From Cercophora sp. LCS_1 (taxonomy: Eukaryota; Ascomycota; Sordariomycetes; Sordariales; Lasiosphaeriaceae): DNA of 64,000 nucleotides. The translations under genes were made by a program, and so were the position numbers. The notes below the pieces were generated by a model. That model had not been told where the DNA came from. It ran no database searches and saw only the letters and a list, made by a program, of their open reading frames with translations. The stretch is from NCBI GenBank assembly GCA_036250225.1, contig JAPZLL010000047.1:212925-276924 (forward strand), written 5' to 3'. Below, in pieces: positions 44,386 through 56,150 of this stretch. Positions within the stretch are counted from its first letter, which is position 1. Each line of letters opens with the position of its first letter.

Positions 44386-45135
44386 GCAGGTCCCCAAAAC
44401 AGGTCCCCAAAATTTGGGCACAACCAGAGGGAGATCGTAAGGGAAGTTGCTGCCCTTGCCCTTGGCGGCATTGCTGGTCTGGCCGCCCGGTGGATGCAGG
44501 TCCACAAAACAGCGGTGCCGTTTGTGGGCATTTTGGGCACGACCAACGCAATCCCGAGATCAAAGCAATACCAAATTGCAAACGAGACTAAGCAGCATTG
44601 CTGCCCTTGGTCCTTGGCAGCATTACCGTCTGGCGGATGCAGGTCTCCCTCCGTAAAGCGGTGGTACCGCCGTTTGCGGGCGTTTTGGACACAACCAGAT
44701 CGTAAGGGAAACTACCACCTGTGACAGAATTGCCCTTGGCGGTATTGCTGGTCTAGCCCTTGCCCTTGCCCTTGCCCTTGGCAGCATTACTACGCTAGCC
44801 GTCTGGCGGATGCAGGTCTCCAAGGCACCGTTTGTGGGCATTTTGGGCACAACCAACACAACCAGGATCAGAGCAGCACCAGATCGCAAGGGAGACTATT
44901 GTCTGTAGCAGCATTGCTGCCCTTGCCCTTGGCGGCATTGCTAACCTACAGGTCCCCAAGGCGGCAGCGGTGTCGTTTGCGGGCATTTCGGACACAACTA
45001 GAGAGAGATTGTAAGAGAGAGTAGCTGCCCTTGCCCTTGCCCTTGGCAGCATTGCTAACCTAGCCGTCTAGCGGATACAGGTCCCCAAGGCAGCAGTATC
45101 GTTTGCGGGCATTTTGGACACAACCAGAGCAACAA
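44386..45135 (+). repeat. unit A satellite array, second locus (about 6 units)
   Basis: The same unit order as at 17701-18298, with anchors near 44387, 44495, 44639, 44811, 44949 and 45079, so spacing varies between about 110 and 170 bases. It truncates the MULE relic on the left and leads into hAT-like sequence on the right through a short unit B-like junction (GGCGCCGGACGGAACAAGAA). Confidence 0.8.
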
Positions 45136-45154
45136 TCCCCCACGGCGCCGGACG

Positions 45155-46723
45155 GAACAAGAAGGCTCCTATACAGCCACTGGCAAAGAGATTGAAGGCT
45201 AGTGAGAAGAGTCGGCGCGCCACCGCTCGAGGCGAGGCTATTCCGATCACAGCCGCCGCGTTGGTAAAACAACACGTTGTTGATTGGATCCTCAGTGCCA
45301 ACATGTCCTTTAATCAGGTCTCGAATCCTGACTCTCAGAAGTTGATTGGATCCTCAGCGCCAACATCTCCTTCAATCAGGTCTCGAATCCTGACTTTTAA
45401 TCTGCGACAATGGTCCGAGGCTATTGCCGACCTCTGGCACAACGGCGAAGAAATGGGTACTCACAGCGATATCAAGTCCCTCAAGTGCGAGATTGCCGAC
45501 GCTCCTTCGATAATTGGACGTCGTATGGCTCGTCTACCTTTGTTGCGCACTATCTCAACGCTGGTTTCCAGCAGCGGCACTGCCTCTTACGCTTAAAGCA
45601 TCTCAAAGGCCGCCATTGCGGTGCGCAGGAGCTCGCTCCGGAAGTAATTCGAGGGAAGGATCGGCTATATTATGGCGGATAACGAGACCGCCAACGACAC
45701 TTGGGTCAGTGGGAGAACAACCGCCTTCCTGAGAACAAGCGCCTCGCCGGATACGAGCTCGACGACCTCGATGATATCCGCCGCCAATACTGCAGGGTAG
45801 TAACTCAGCTTTTCTTCGGACCCTTGCAGCCGTTCTTCGGACCCTTGCAGCTTCTTCGGACCCTTGCAGCCGGGAGAGACCACTCTCTTACAAGAACCGT
45901 TGGCAAACTTGACGCCCTTTCGCATTTTATTCGCAGAACTTAGCTACGTCAAAGGCGAGACCCCGGAGGAAATCTCTCCAAGTGGGAGACGAGCCGGCTG
46001 CATCTTTTCTTCATGATTCCGTTTTCTTCATGATTGCGAGAGCCATCCTCTTGCACAGGCCTCTCGATGAGGAATCGATTGGGAGATTCTTATTACCTTG
46101 CACACAATCCTCGAACCTCTTTGTCGGCAACCAAATTCCACAAGGGCAACGGTATAACCCTGCCAACCAACCACAGTATCGACCCATCTCGAAGGCAACG
46201 GCAAAGTGCAATACACACCGACCAGCCTCAGCAACGCTCTGCCTCAGCACCACCACCTCGTCGCCGGCCGCCGCCACTGCAGAATTGCCAACAACGGTTG
46301 CAGAGAATCGGTCAAACGCTCTGCCTCAGCATTACCACCTCATCGCTGGCCATTGCCGCTGCAGAATCAGCGACTGCAGAGAATCGGTCGGCCTCCGCAG
46401 CGCCTCGACGGATACAAGGTCGAACTGATGGAGGTCTCGCCTGTATACTGGTCGGTAATAATGCTTCACCCCGAGTTCCACAAGGCCCACCTAGGTATAT
46501 TCCTACCTCGCGAGAGGTGCGACTTCAGATATCTTTTTGAGACCACATACGACGAGCTTGTTGTTCAGGAGCAGCCAACAGAGGCACCGCAGCGGATCGC
46601 ACCGTGCACCGCTTTCTTATTTGGTCAAGACTACCGGCCAGGGCCACAGCACAACCAGGCCGCCAACGAGATGGACATGTTCCTCAAACGAAGTCAAGGA
46701 TCCTATTCAGTGGTAGAGAGATA
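45155..46723 (+). pseudogene. hAT-type transposase relic
   Basis: Readable pieces in changing frames: HVVDWILSANMSFNQVSNPD (45270-45330, partly duplicated just after), SFDNWTSYGSSTFVAHYLN (45490-45560, the hAT D-x-WTS region), YELDDLDDIRRQYCR and VGKLDALSHFIRRT (45750-45940), then YWSVIMLHPEFHKAHL (46445-46495). The order matches hAT transposases, but stops and frameshifts are many. A CTTCGGACCCTTGCAG-type 18-bp unit is repeated three times near 45815-45870. It lies between a unit A array and a unit B array. Confidence 0.65.
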
Positions 46724-46724
46724 A

Positions 46725-47115
46725 CGAACCAAGATCAACGCAACCAGAGCGACGATCCCCCACCACGCGCTGCGTCGCGCTGCGTCCCCACCGCACCAGA
46801 CAGAACAAAAACGAGAAGCAGAGGTCCTCCTCCCTTCCCCTCGGTCTTTCCCGTTTATTCCCTCGCAAGATATCGACTTGGGGCAGTGCCGGTTCATTGG
46901 TGCACAAGATTAGTAAGATTATTAGTATGGCTGGGTTGAACACCAATGACTCCCCACCACGCGCTGCGTCCCTACCGCACCAGACAGAACAGGAACAAGA
47001 AGTAGAGGTCCCCTCCCTGCCCTTTGGCCCCTAACTAACTTTCCGTTTGTTTTTGTAGGAAAGATATTGGCTTGGGGCGGTGCCGGTGCACAAGATCAAC
47101 ACAACGATCCCCCGC
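46725..47115 (+). repeat. unit B satellite array, second locus (about 3 units)
   Basis: Matches 21181-21960: GCGCTGCGTCCC, CAGAGGTCCTCCTCCCT, TTCATTGGTGCACAAGAT and TTTTTGTAGGAAAGATAT blocks in the same order and orientation. Confidence 0.78.
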
Positions 47116-47695
47116 CTCCCCTCGGGTAATCGAGGGGAAATACGGTTCAACCTCGCAACTGGCGACTTTGGCCTCTGCGGCAGTGAGAGCGGTTATGCCA
47201 GTCTGGGGCACAATCAGTCCAAGAGCCCGCCCCTGGCCCACGCGCGACAATGGTACCGCAAAACCCAAGAGAGCCTTGGACAAGTAAAAGGGGGGGAATG
47301 TTATCGCTGTTATCTGGTACGTTAGGGCAAGGGTCTGTTGGTGCAGGGTTTATGTTGGCAGAAAGTCAGGGTGCACTGGGCAACAAGGGTGGCGTAAGGC
47401 TAGATGCCTCTTCCTCTGGATTTCTAAGAAAAGACTGGATTTCTAAGAAAAGACTGGTGTGAGCAGCGAGGGAAGCTCGCAAGCAATAGGCCGAGCCTGT
47501 TGGGGAGCTGTGTCCGGTGACTCGCTTGAGACACCGCTTGAGACACCGCATCCCAGGTGCTATCACCACTTACTTGGTACAGGTCTTGTGCCATTTGTCT
47601 CGGCGCCATTGCCCCGCCGTCAATTGTCTCGGGGTCGCTCCTGGCCTCGTGACCAACCGTGCTCACGTGCTTACAACGCTGACAGTTCCCCTCCT
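47116..47695. other. no gene recognised
   Basis: Downstream flank of the large minus-strand ORF. A 17-bp direct repeat (TTTCTAAGAAAAGACTGG-like) lies near 47420-47458, and GCTTGAGACACCGC is repeated near 47523-47550. Confidence 0.35.
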
Positions 47696-50575
47696 TCATG
47701 GTCCATGTCCCAACGACCGTTTGTCCGTCGTCCTCCTCCTCGAGCTGGGAGATGGTGCCAACGACCGTTTGTCCCAACGTCCGTCGTCCTCCTCCTCGAG
47801 CCGGGAGATGGTGCCATCGGAATGTTTGTGGTAAAAGCGTCCGGTCTTTCTGTCCCTCGTCCAGTAATTGATGCGCTTGCTAGGATGGGAAGAACCGCTT
47901 GACGATCCTTGCGAGGATGGGGCCTTTCGTTTCTGGCCGCTGCTGGGGGCATGGTCGTGTGTCGTGGGGGGAGCCTCCGACGAATGCGGCGTCGAGTGCA
48001 AGTGCTGTGAATGCTGCGAGTGATGCGATTTACTGTGCTTGGGCTTGGTCGATGTAGGGGATGTTGGCTGGTAGACAGGCGGTGGTTCAACGACTTCATA
48101 GTCGTCCTCGTCCTCGAGCCGGGAGATGGTGCCATCGGAATGTTTGTGGTAAAAGCGTCCGGTCTTTGTGTCCCTCGTCCAGTAGTTGATGCGCTTGCTA
48201 GGACGGGAAGAACCGCTTGGCGATCCTTGCGAGGATGGCGCCTTTCGTTTCTGGCCGCTGCTGGGGGCATGGTCGTGCGTCGTGGGGGGAGCCTCCGACG
48301 AATGCGGCGTCGAGTGCGAGTGGTGCGACTGCGAGTGGTGCGATTTACCGTGCTTGGGCTTGGTCGATGTAGGGGGTGTCGGCTGGTGGTCGTCCTCGTC
48401 CTCGTAGTCGTCCTTTGTGACCGGAGGCTCGACGTCTGGTACAGCCACTTCTTCAGTGACAGGATGGAGACCGCCGTGGCGTTGCTTCTCGTAATACTCC
48501 TTCAGCTCGTCTCTCAGCGCGTACGACTGCTCTCGGGCGTAGTCTTGTGCGTTTCGGAGGTGCTTCCGGCCCTCCTTGTATCCCTCGTACGAGTCCACAA
48601 GGTTGAGCGACTTGATGGGGTACTGGTGGTACTCGAGCGTGCCGTCCTCCGTTTCGGCAGCGTAATGTGCAAAGAGGTTGAGGTTGCGGCCATCCGTGGT
48701 GAATGTTGTGACTTTTGCGTGACCAGTGAGGTAAGGTTTCTTCGCGGCATCAAGGGCCTGGTTTCTGGCGTAGACCAGAGCCGCGCCGTCGTAGGCGGCT
48801 TGCATTCTTGCTTGCTCCATGTCCTTTCCGGACCCCTTCCATTCTCCGGCCACATGCGGCAGTGTTATAGAGCGAGGGTCATCCTTGCGCAGAACAGCCC
48901 CGCTGATGCGCTCATCGACCGGGAATGGGAGGTATTCCTCCATCTTGAGTCCCTCAACGAAGTCAGGCTGCGGAGCAGAGAGGCCATTGTTGAAACCGAC
49001 ATCTTTTGGATAGCCTGTGAATGCATGGTTGAAGGCTCGGTTGTAGCCTTTGGGGTATTCCTTTAGGAGCCGCCTGCTTGTTTCGACGACAATGGTGGAT
49101 TTGTTGCCGGCTCCGTCGACCCGGTTGACGTAGTCATTGTATACCGACTCTGGCGGCGAGGTAGTGGCTCGGGATTTGGCCTGCTGTTGGCGAATGTCTT
49201 TGAGGTTCTTGGGAGGCTTGGAGTAAGGCGGAGGAAGGATACCATTGTTTCGGGCTTTATCAGCAAAGCCGGACGTCGTTGTCGATGTGGCCCAGCCGGA
49301 CGTCGTTGTCGATGTGGTCTTGGTCTTGGTCGATCCCGAAGGGTCTGAGGACTTCTTCTTGCCCATCTTGTTGAAGAGGGCCAAGTTCTTCCGCGTCAAT
49401 CGTGCTGGCTCTAAAGTCGGTCGTGTCGTCTGCGCTCGCTTTGCCCGTGGTTCGACGACTTTCTCGTCCTCGTAGGTTTGGGTTGTGACCGGAGGCTCGA
49501 CGTCTGGTGCAGCCAAGGGTGGCGGCACTCCTTCGGTGATAGGATGGAGGCTGCGCTGTTTCCAGTGTTCCTTTAGCTGGTCCCTCAAGGCGTACGACTG
49601 ATCCTTCGCGTGGTCCTGGGCGTTCCTGACGTGTTTTCGGCCGTCCTTGAACTCTTGGTACTTTTTCATGTTGTACGACTCGTCGGGATATTGGTGGTAT
49701 TCGAGTGTGCCGTCCTCGGATCGCATGGCGTAATGAGAATACAAGTTAAGATTGGGGCCGTCCGTGGTGAACGTCGTGACCTCGGCATGGCCAGGGGGGT
49801 CGGATTTTCCCAGGTAGGAGAGTGCCTGGTTCCTCGCATAAACAAGTGCGGCTCCGTCATAGGCACTCCGCAGTTCCGCCGTTCTCACGCTGCCATCGGG
49901 GCCCTTCCATTCTCCGGCCAAATGGGGTAGAGTTGAGGAATAGCAATCGTCCTTGTAAAGAACGGCGCCGGCGATATGATTGCCGACCGGAAACGGGCGG
50001 AATTCCTCGGCTTCAAGCCCTTCGATAAGGTCGGGTCGCGGAGCAGACAGGCCGTTGTTGAACCCGACGTCCTTCGGGAAGTTTGTGAATTTGTGGTTCA
50101 AGGTTTTCTTGTAGCCTTCATCGTCATGTTCCTTCAGCAGGTGCCTGATCACCGCGTGGACCATGGTCACTTTATTACCGGCTCTTGTAATTCTTCTGAC
50201 AAAGCCCCTGTGTTCCGTCTCGGTAGGCGAAGCCGTTCCGCGAGACCGAGCGCCTCGTTCGCGGCGATCTCCATGGTTCGTAGGAGTCTTGGAGCCTGGG
50301 GCGAGGAGGATGCCATTGTCTCGGGCTTTATCAGCAAAGCCGGACGTCGTTGTCGATGTGGTCTTGGTCTTGGTTGATGAGGACTTCTTCTTGCCCATCT
50401 TGTTGAAGAGGGCCAAGTTCTTCCGCGTTAATCGTGCTGGCTCTAAAGTCGGTCGCGTCGTCTGCGCTCGCTTTGCCCGTGGTTCGGCGTCGTCGTTGCT
50501 GTCTAGCTGTCGTTTTCGTGTCTGTGTACTCTGAGGAGCTTGCTTCTCTTCTGCGTGAGTGTGCGGTTCGTCCAT
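47696..50575 (-). CDS. 959-residue protein with two tandem nuclease-like (D...ExK) domains
   Basis: A single uninterrupted ORF from ATG 50575. It has two homologous halves, each with a basic linker (EPRAKRAQTTRPTLEPARLT, NLALFNKMGKKKSS), a Gly/Phe region FPKDVGFNNGLSAP, and a core with PD (PRPDLIEG near residue 180; QPDFVEGL near 537) and E-W-K (AGEWKG near 220 and 577). SAYDGAALVYARNQAL and HAEVTTFTTDG follow each core. D...E-x-K spacing fits the PD-(D/E)XK fold. The C terminus holds two near-identical ~105-residue His/Ser-rich cassettes, each ending in RINYWTRD.KTGRFYHKHSDG. I recognise the repeat as a fungal accessory family but cannot name it. DNA linkers are almost identical between halves while the cores differ. 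It may be expressed; function unknown. Confidence 0.8.
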   Translation of the reverse strand: MDEPHTHAEEKQAPQSTQTRKRQLDSNDDAEPRAKRAQTTRPTLEPARLTRKNLALFNKMGKKKSSSTKTKTTSTTTSGFADKARDNGILLAPGSKTPTNHGDRRERGARSRGTASPTETEHRGFVRRITRAGNKVTMVHAVIRHLLKEHDDEGYKKTLNHKFTNFPKDVGFNNGLSAPRPDLIEGLEAEEFRPFPVGNHIAGAVLYKDDCYSSTLPHLAGEWKGPDGSVRTAELRSAYDGAALVYARNQALSYLGKSDPPGHAEVTTFTTDGPNLNLYSHYAMRSEDGTLEYHQYPDESYNMKKYQEFKDGRKHVRNAQDHAKDQSYALRDQLKEHWKQRSLHPITEGVPPPLAAPDVEPPVTTQTYEDEKVVEPRAKRAQTTRPTLEPARLTRKNLALFNKMGKKKSSDPSGSTKTKTTSTTTSGWATSTTTSGFADKARNNGILPPPYSKPPKNLKDIRQQQAKSRATTSPPESVYNDYVNRVDGAGNKSTIVVETSRRLLKEYPKGYNRAFNHAFTGYPKDVGFNNGLSAPQPDFVEGLKMEEYLPFPVDERISGAVLRKDDPRSITLPHVAGEWKGSGKDMEQARMQAAYDGAALVYARNQALDAAKKPYLTGHAKVTTFTTDGRNLNLFAHYAAETEDGTLEYHQYPIKSLNLVDSYEGYKEGRKHLRNAQDYAREQSYALRDELKEYYEKQRHGGLHPVTEEVAVPDVEPPVTKDDYEDEDDHQPTPPTSTKPKHGKSHHSQSHHSHSTPHSSEAPPTTHDHAPSSGQKRKAPSSQGSPSGSSRPSKRINYWTRDTKTGRFYHKHSDGTISRLEDEDDYEVVEPPPVYQPTSPTSTKPKHSKSHHSQHSQHLHSTPHSSEAPPTTHDHAPSSGQKRKAPSSQGSSSGSSHPSKRINYWTRDRKTGRFYHKHSDGTISRLEEEDDGRWDKRSLAPSPSSRRRTTDKRSLGHGP

Positions 50576-51054
50576 GGCGACGAAAGTTGCGGCGTGAGGG
50601 AGGATGGTGTTGGTCGCCTCAAGATCGAGAAATTGGGCCGCCTAGGAGGGTGGGTCCTTATTGTACCAAGCCGAGTCATGGAAGGGTTAGGGCTCGCTGT
50701 GGCCCCTTTTCGGCTGCTTCCCTTTGAAGGGTGGCCGCTCGGGTGCTTTGTGGATGCCGGATGCGGCGAGCCCTGGGTCTTTGCATTGTACCACCTTTCA
50801 AGGTCCAAGCTCCTGTTGATTGAACCGTTGCCGTGTCTTTGCTTTGAGATGTATGAACAAAGTCAGCCCCAAGCAGAGCCCAGAGAGCGAGAAGAATCGC
50901 CTGAGCCAAGTGCCTCCTGCAAACGTTTGTCACTTTTTTGTCGGACCAGATTTCCAACATGCCACCAGCACCCGTCCAGAGCCCCGATGCGCAGGTCGCG
51001 GGCCACCTCCCATGGCAAGGCGGTTGGTTACATTCCAGACAGCAGGCGGCTGCG
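50576..51054. other. upstream region of the 959-residue gene
   Basis: Probable promoter of the minus-strand gene plus spacer. No further gene is recognised. Confidence 0.35.
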
Positions 51055-51296
51055 AGTGATTGCGATTCTAGCGGGGGGGACAGTGATTCTAGCCGCGTCG
51101 TAGTTTTTCCGTCTGATCAATGGTCATGTACGAGCCGGAGATAGTTTAGGCTTCTTGTCAAGAGAGCAAAAATCCCAATATTGAGCTACGATATTGAGCT
51201 ACGAGATGACTTTGTGAAGCCTCCAGTGAGAAAAACAGAGTGTTGCACCGCATGAGTGAAAGGAATGGAATGGATGTTGTTCAATTCCGTCATGAA
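51055..51296 (+). repeat. repeat R2, left half, interrupted by the MULE
   Basis: Matches the inverted copy at 40006-40402. It ends at the target duplication CGTCATGAA (51288-51296) and continues after the element at 55904. Confidence 0.85.
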
Positions 51297-54200
51297 CGCC
51301 TTGGTTATTCCTGTATGCCCTTCCGGTTATTCCTGTATGCCCCCCCCCCCCCCACATCGCGCCTAGATGGCCACTAAGGCTGGGCCGCCGCGCCAAAGCC
51401 GTTCCTTCGCCGCGCGCGCGCATCTGTGTGTGGCCGTGCATCACCATCACCGCCACGGCGGACCTTTCCGTTGACCGCTCCAGAGTTTGAAGCCATCGCC
51501 AGCCACCGATCTACCTGTTGCGCGGCGGTGAGGAGTGATCAAGCCTGTTGATGCATGATGGCCTCGCACACCGCTCGGTATACCCACATTGAAGCCATCG
51601 CGGGGTCTGTTTTGTGACCAAGTTGCCATGTGTTTGGCTGAGAGAGCCTCGCTGGCGCGCCGGCGATTGATGTGGTGGTCGGTCGGTCGAATTCGGCGCG
51701 CGCGGTTGACGGCCAAAGGCAGCGCTTTTGAAGGCTGAATCCCCAATTCAGTTGATGGCAATCGAATTGTATCGCTCAATCTATCTGTTCGCAATACTCC
51801 TTTGTTGTTTTCGAGATGTCAGCCCCCCGCCACGCCATCGCGCCCTTTGCCGACCGAAAGATTGACCCTTTCAATTCGATCTCGCCACGCCACGCACCGA
51901 CCGAAACACCGACCGAAACACCGACCGAGGCCGCGAAAGAAGAGTTATTCCGACCGCGAACACCTCGACCGATATCGCCAACCTCTTCTTTGGCCGAGAT
52001 CCCATCGCTGCCGAGTCTTGGAGAATTTGACAGCCCCGGATACAAGCCAGACCGACCCCCCATCTTCGCCAGATGGTCGCCCCCGCAACAGCAATAACAA
52101 CGGCCGCGGCGGCGGCGGTCGCGGTGGCCTACACAAAGCTCGAGACGACTGGGTACAGCTTGCTGGACAATATCCCTCTTTGCAGGATGCCGATAAAGCA
52201 CTTTTTCAGTGGTGTCGGCCACCTTTTTTCACACCCGCGTGATGTGGCCAGGGAAAAAGCAAGGTAGACGGGATCCTTCGGCAAAGTTATCGGTGTACTC
52301 GCGGCGGTAAACAACTGGTATCCAAGGCAATCGGCAAGCGCAGCAAACAAAGTAAATGGACCGGTTGCGAATGGGTTGCGAAGGCAGTGAAGATGGACAA
52401 TATTTGGTATCTATTCGTTGCCGATTCTCACAACCATATTTGCCTCGCTTCCGATTTGATGGGCGACGCAACCTCTCGACGTAAACAGCGGAAAGCTCTT
52501 TTTGGCGCCGACGTTGTCGAGAAAGCTGTTTCTCTCAAGCCTTCATGACGGCACGCAATATCGCTTCGTTTCTCTCTGGCGCTCGCAGTCAACTCAACGA
52601 TCCGGAATACCGACTGCCACCGCCGACCGCGTTCTACGATGGCAACAAGGGCAACCCGAATGGTGTTGAAGAGCTTGAGGGCAAGGTTCCAATAACGCGA
52701 GAAGAACGTCCGTACTATACAGAACAAGCTGCTCAAAGGAAAGTACGGCGCCTCAACCTCGACGAATCGCTTTATCCAGATGCTCAAAGAGAACGAAGCG
52801 GCGCAAGGTATTCGATATTTTGTTGATATGGAGCCTAATAAACCGAACGTTCCTCGCCGGTTCTTTTTCGCCTTCAAATACGGTATTGATAATTGGAGGA
52901 GGAACCCAGAGTTGTTGGTTGTGGACAACACATACAAGGTTGGTTTGCCCTGGGTTTTTTTTGCACTGTTTTCGCCCTCGTTTACCTGTGTTTTTGGCTA
53001 ACTTCAATACCCCGTGCCCCAGGTCAACCGATTTAATATGCTACTAATCAACATCGTCGGCATCAACGCCCACAGTAACAACTTCAACGTTGCGTTTGGT
53101 CTATCTGGCTAGGAAAAGAGGACGACTTTCGGTGGCACCTCGATTGTTTGCGTCAACTGCAAGAGGAACACGGTATTGGATCTCCACAAACAATTATCAG
53201 CGATTTTGATGCCGCCTTCAAAAACGCCGCGCGCAAGGCTTACCCAGCCGCCTCGCAACAACTCTGTGTGTGGCACGTCACGAAGAACGTGATCCATCAC
53301 ACACGCAAGAAATGGGTATCTCGCGGCGCAACAAACGGTTCCCTCCGCCTCCGGACCTTTCCTCTGGATGCACACCCCAAAGCAGCAATAATACCTCTCC
53401 CTGACGATGACGCTAAGGAGCCTCCAGTTGGCAACGACGAGGCCTTTGACCTCATTGATCCTACTGGGGTCCACGCCGAAGATATTATCAACAACGCTGC
53501 CGAAGAGGCCGAGAGCGAGGCACTTGCGGATGCCCTCAACTCGGAACTTGCCGGTGGTCACCCTGGTCAGCCATCGCTTGGCGGTCTTGGCGCTATTTCT
53601 CAGCGCGACCGGAGATAGTCCTTTGATGTTGTTGCTCTCGCCAATGTTCTGCCTCCGCCAGGCCCATTGCCAGAGGGTCGTTATTTTGGCGATACACAAG
53701 ATGGTTTTTTGCAGTGTTGGGGCAAGGTTGTGTATGCCCTCAACGAAGCGGCGTTTTTCAGGGCCTGGAATATCCTTAGAACCGACTTTGCACGCCAAAT
53801 TCGTGAGTTTCTTTCTCTTCTTTACCATTTCTTTGACTGACTCTGTGTTTTTCAGCCCTTCTCAATTACCTATTGCGATATTACCTCCCATACCGCGGCG
53901 AGTTTATTCTTTACCGGGTCAATCGCCATCGCAATTACGGAATCATGTCCTCAAGCCGCGTCGAATCCTCTCACCGAGCTCTCAAGCGCTACCTTAAGAA
54001 TCGCCTCTCCAACCTCGAGGAACTTTACCACGCTATCTGCAATTATATTTCCGACCAAAAGGCAGAATTCGAGCAGAAGAACGCAGACCAGCGGATGAAG
54101 TTCCCCCGTCAGGGCGAAAGCGGTGTTTATTTTTGACAACCTCGAATACTGTGTTTCAATCAAAGCGATGGACCTTATGTGGCATCAATACAGGCTTGGT

Positions 54201-55903
54201 TTTCGCGACTGGGAGGTCGACTGCTCCTCAAACGGCGGCCGCGGCAAACAAGATCCATTTGCCAAGTGCAAGGGCGAGTGGACGAGGCAGTTTGGCCTAC
54301 CTTGTAAGCATCTTTTTCACCATTTGCTTCAGGGTGGTGACCAAAAGGCCAACTTTGCCGTCCTTCTTCCTCTTGACAAGGTTGACCGGCACTGGTATCT
54401 AGACGAGGGTTGCGACGGTTTGACCAACGAACAACGCCGAGAATTCGGTAATACCCCCAAACCCCGCACTTGTGATAGCTTCAGCTAATAATTATCAGCA
54501 ATTCAGGATCCCATTGTCCGCCGAGGTCTCCGACAACGTCGCCGTAACGAGGCTGTTCCAGCTCAAGAAGCCGCCACCGCCTTTATCGACCACGGCCATA
54601 CCGACGTCCACCTCCTCAATCCTCAGTCTCACGAACAATATACCCTCTCGGCTTCCGGCCACCACGGCAATCGGCCAAACCCCGCGACCGAGACCGAGAG
54701 GATAACAAACGCGTGCCTTCTCACGACGAACCGCCTCGGCCAAGCAAAGGCAAAGGTCCTACCACGCGCAAACCAGCGAGTACACAAACGCGCGCGCGCA
54801 AAAGCGGACCTTTCAAGAGGAAGCCGCCTTTGGTCTTGAGCAAGTTTACAGCGGCCAGCGACCTCCTCCTTCCACCGCACCAGCTCAGATGTGGGCCTCC
54901 GCCAATTGATACCGGCGCCGCCGAGACAACAACAAGTGGCGCCTATCCAACACCACTTGCTGCCATCGCAAGGTTTCCTCGCCTCTCAGCATCACCCTCG
55001 CAGCGGCCACGCGGCGCCTCCAAGCCAGTTGCAACCCCCCCGCCTCCGCAGCTCCTCCGACCAGCGGTGCCTTCACAACAACGGGTGCCGCCACAACAGC
55101 AGTTTGGCGGATTTGCAGGCACGCCGCCTTCAAGTCAGCACGCGTATATGGCGATCATGTCACAGCCGCAGGCAACAGCACAGCATCAACAACACCAAAT
55201 AAGGTATATTTACAGCAATGGCGCCGTATTGACACGGGGGCGGATGGGCCAAGGTGTGGGCAGGATGGACGGTCACACTGGGTTTTCCCACCCAGTGCAG
55301 GCTCCCAGTGTCCAAGACCCCCGACCGTTTCGCTTCTTAGCAATAGGTTTGTGTGACTGAGGGCATCCCCATTGAAGACTCTTTGGCAATCGTCGGCTCG
55401 TAAGCCCTGTAAACAGTGCCCATAAAAGTTCTACCCCCCAAATCCTTTCCTCGTCTACTACCTGCGGGTAAATATTCGATATTGTATGGGTTGGGCTGGC
55501 GGTAATTGCGCGCGAGAGTCAAAGGTTCTTCAATGGTGGCCCCCTCAGAAACACGTGCCTTGACACTGGAAGGCGGAAGCGCTGCGGTCGCGCGGCGTCG
55601 CAAGGCATCGCTGTGTATTTATTTATCGCTCAAATTGATATCCTCAATTGATTCTGACGTTGCGCGCTCCTTTGTTCTTGTGAGACTAACGTTTTCCTTT
55701 GCAGTTGGCGATAGCTTCACCACCAAGTCCGGCGACGGCACCCTCCGCGGAGATGATGGCGATGCACGGCCACACACAGATGCGCGCGCGCGCGGCGAAG
55801 GAACGGCTTTGGCGCGGCGGCCCAGCCTTAGTGGCCATCTAGGAATAACCGGAAGGGCATACAGGAATAACCGGAAGGCATACAGGAATAACCAAGGCGA
55901 TGA
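51297..55903 (+). mobile_element. MULE-type DNA transposon, 4.6 kb, ~150-bp TIRs, 9-bp TSD
   Basis: The left end CGCCTTGGTTATTCCTGTAT and right end ATACAGGAATAACCAAGGCG (plus ATGA) are inverted repeats that extend inward about 150 bases (51297-~51445 and ~55757-55899), including GATGGCCACTAAGGCTGGGC and CTGTGTGTGGCCGTGCATC. The tips contain two or three ~21-bp GGTTATTCCTGTATGCC sub-repeats. CGTCATGAA occurs on both sides (51288-51296, 55904-55912), a 9-bp duplication typical of MULEs. Removing the element restores repeat R2. It encodes a decayed transposase. Confidence 0.9.
51816..55360 (+). pseudogene. MULE transposase with several frameshifts
   Basis: Starts ATG 51816 (MSAPRHAIAPFADRK) with ETPT repeats. 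A FAR1/WRKY-like finger reads SYRCTRGGKQ, WTGCEWVAKAVK and VADSHNHICLASDL (52280-52450). After frameshifts come KYGASTSTNRFIQMLKENEA and LLVVDNTYK (first Asp, 52920), an intron-like break (52939-53022), RFNMLLINIVGINAH, IISDFDAAFKNAAR (second Asp, 53200) and LCVWHVTKNVIHHTRKKW. SSRVESSHRALKRYLK (53950-53995) supplies the third catalytic Glu, and a SWIM-like WTRQFGLPCKHLFHH lies at 54290. A Pro/Gln-rich tail (54713-55360) ends the ORF. At least four frame changes are seen. Length and motif order are normal for a MULE. Confidence 0.82.
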
Positions 55904-56010
55904 CGTCATGAAACGAATGAGGAATCTGCAGCCTAAATAGGCCTGCAGGCAGCAACAAGTGTGGGGAAGTGGCGCCAGCTGTGGAGAGGTGGTCTGCCAC
56001 TCTGTGGCGG
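55904..56010 (+). repeat. repeat R2, right half
   Basis: Continues the R2 match (ATGAAACGAATGAGGAATCT, CAGCCTAAATAGGCCTGCAG, GTGGTCTGCCACTCTGTG) after the MULE and its target duplication. Confidence 0.85.
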
Positions 56011-56150
56011 GCCTGACTGAGTCAGCTGAGGCGGCGCTGCAACTTTGGCTGACTAATCCTGGGCGCGAGCCCAAATGACGTGCATGCAAACGCGCACGCA
56101 AACTTCTCGCGTTCCCTCCTCTCCTCTCCTTCAAGCGTATTCCGCCCGTC

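Noticed and set aside
48011..49066. 351-codon plus-strand ORF
   Set aside because: It lies wholly antisense to the 959-residue ORF and has a non-protein-like composition.
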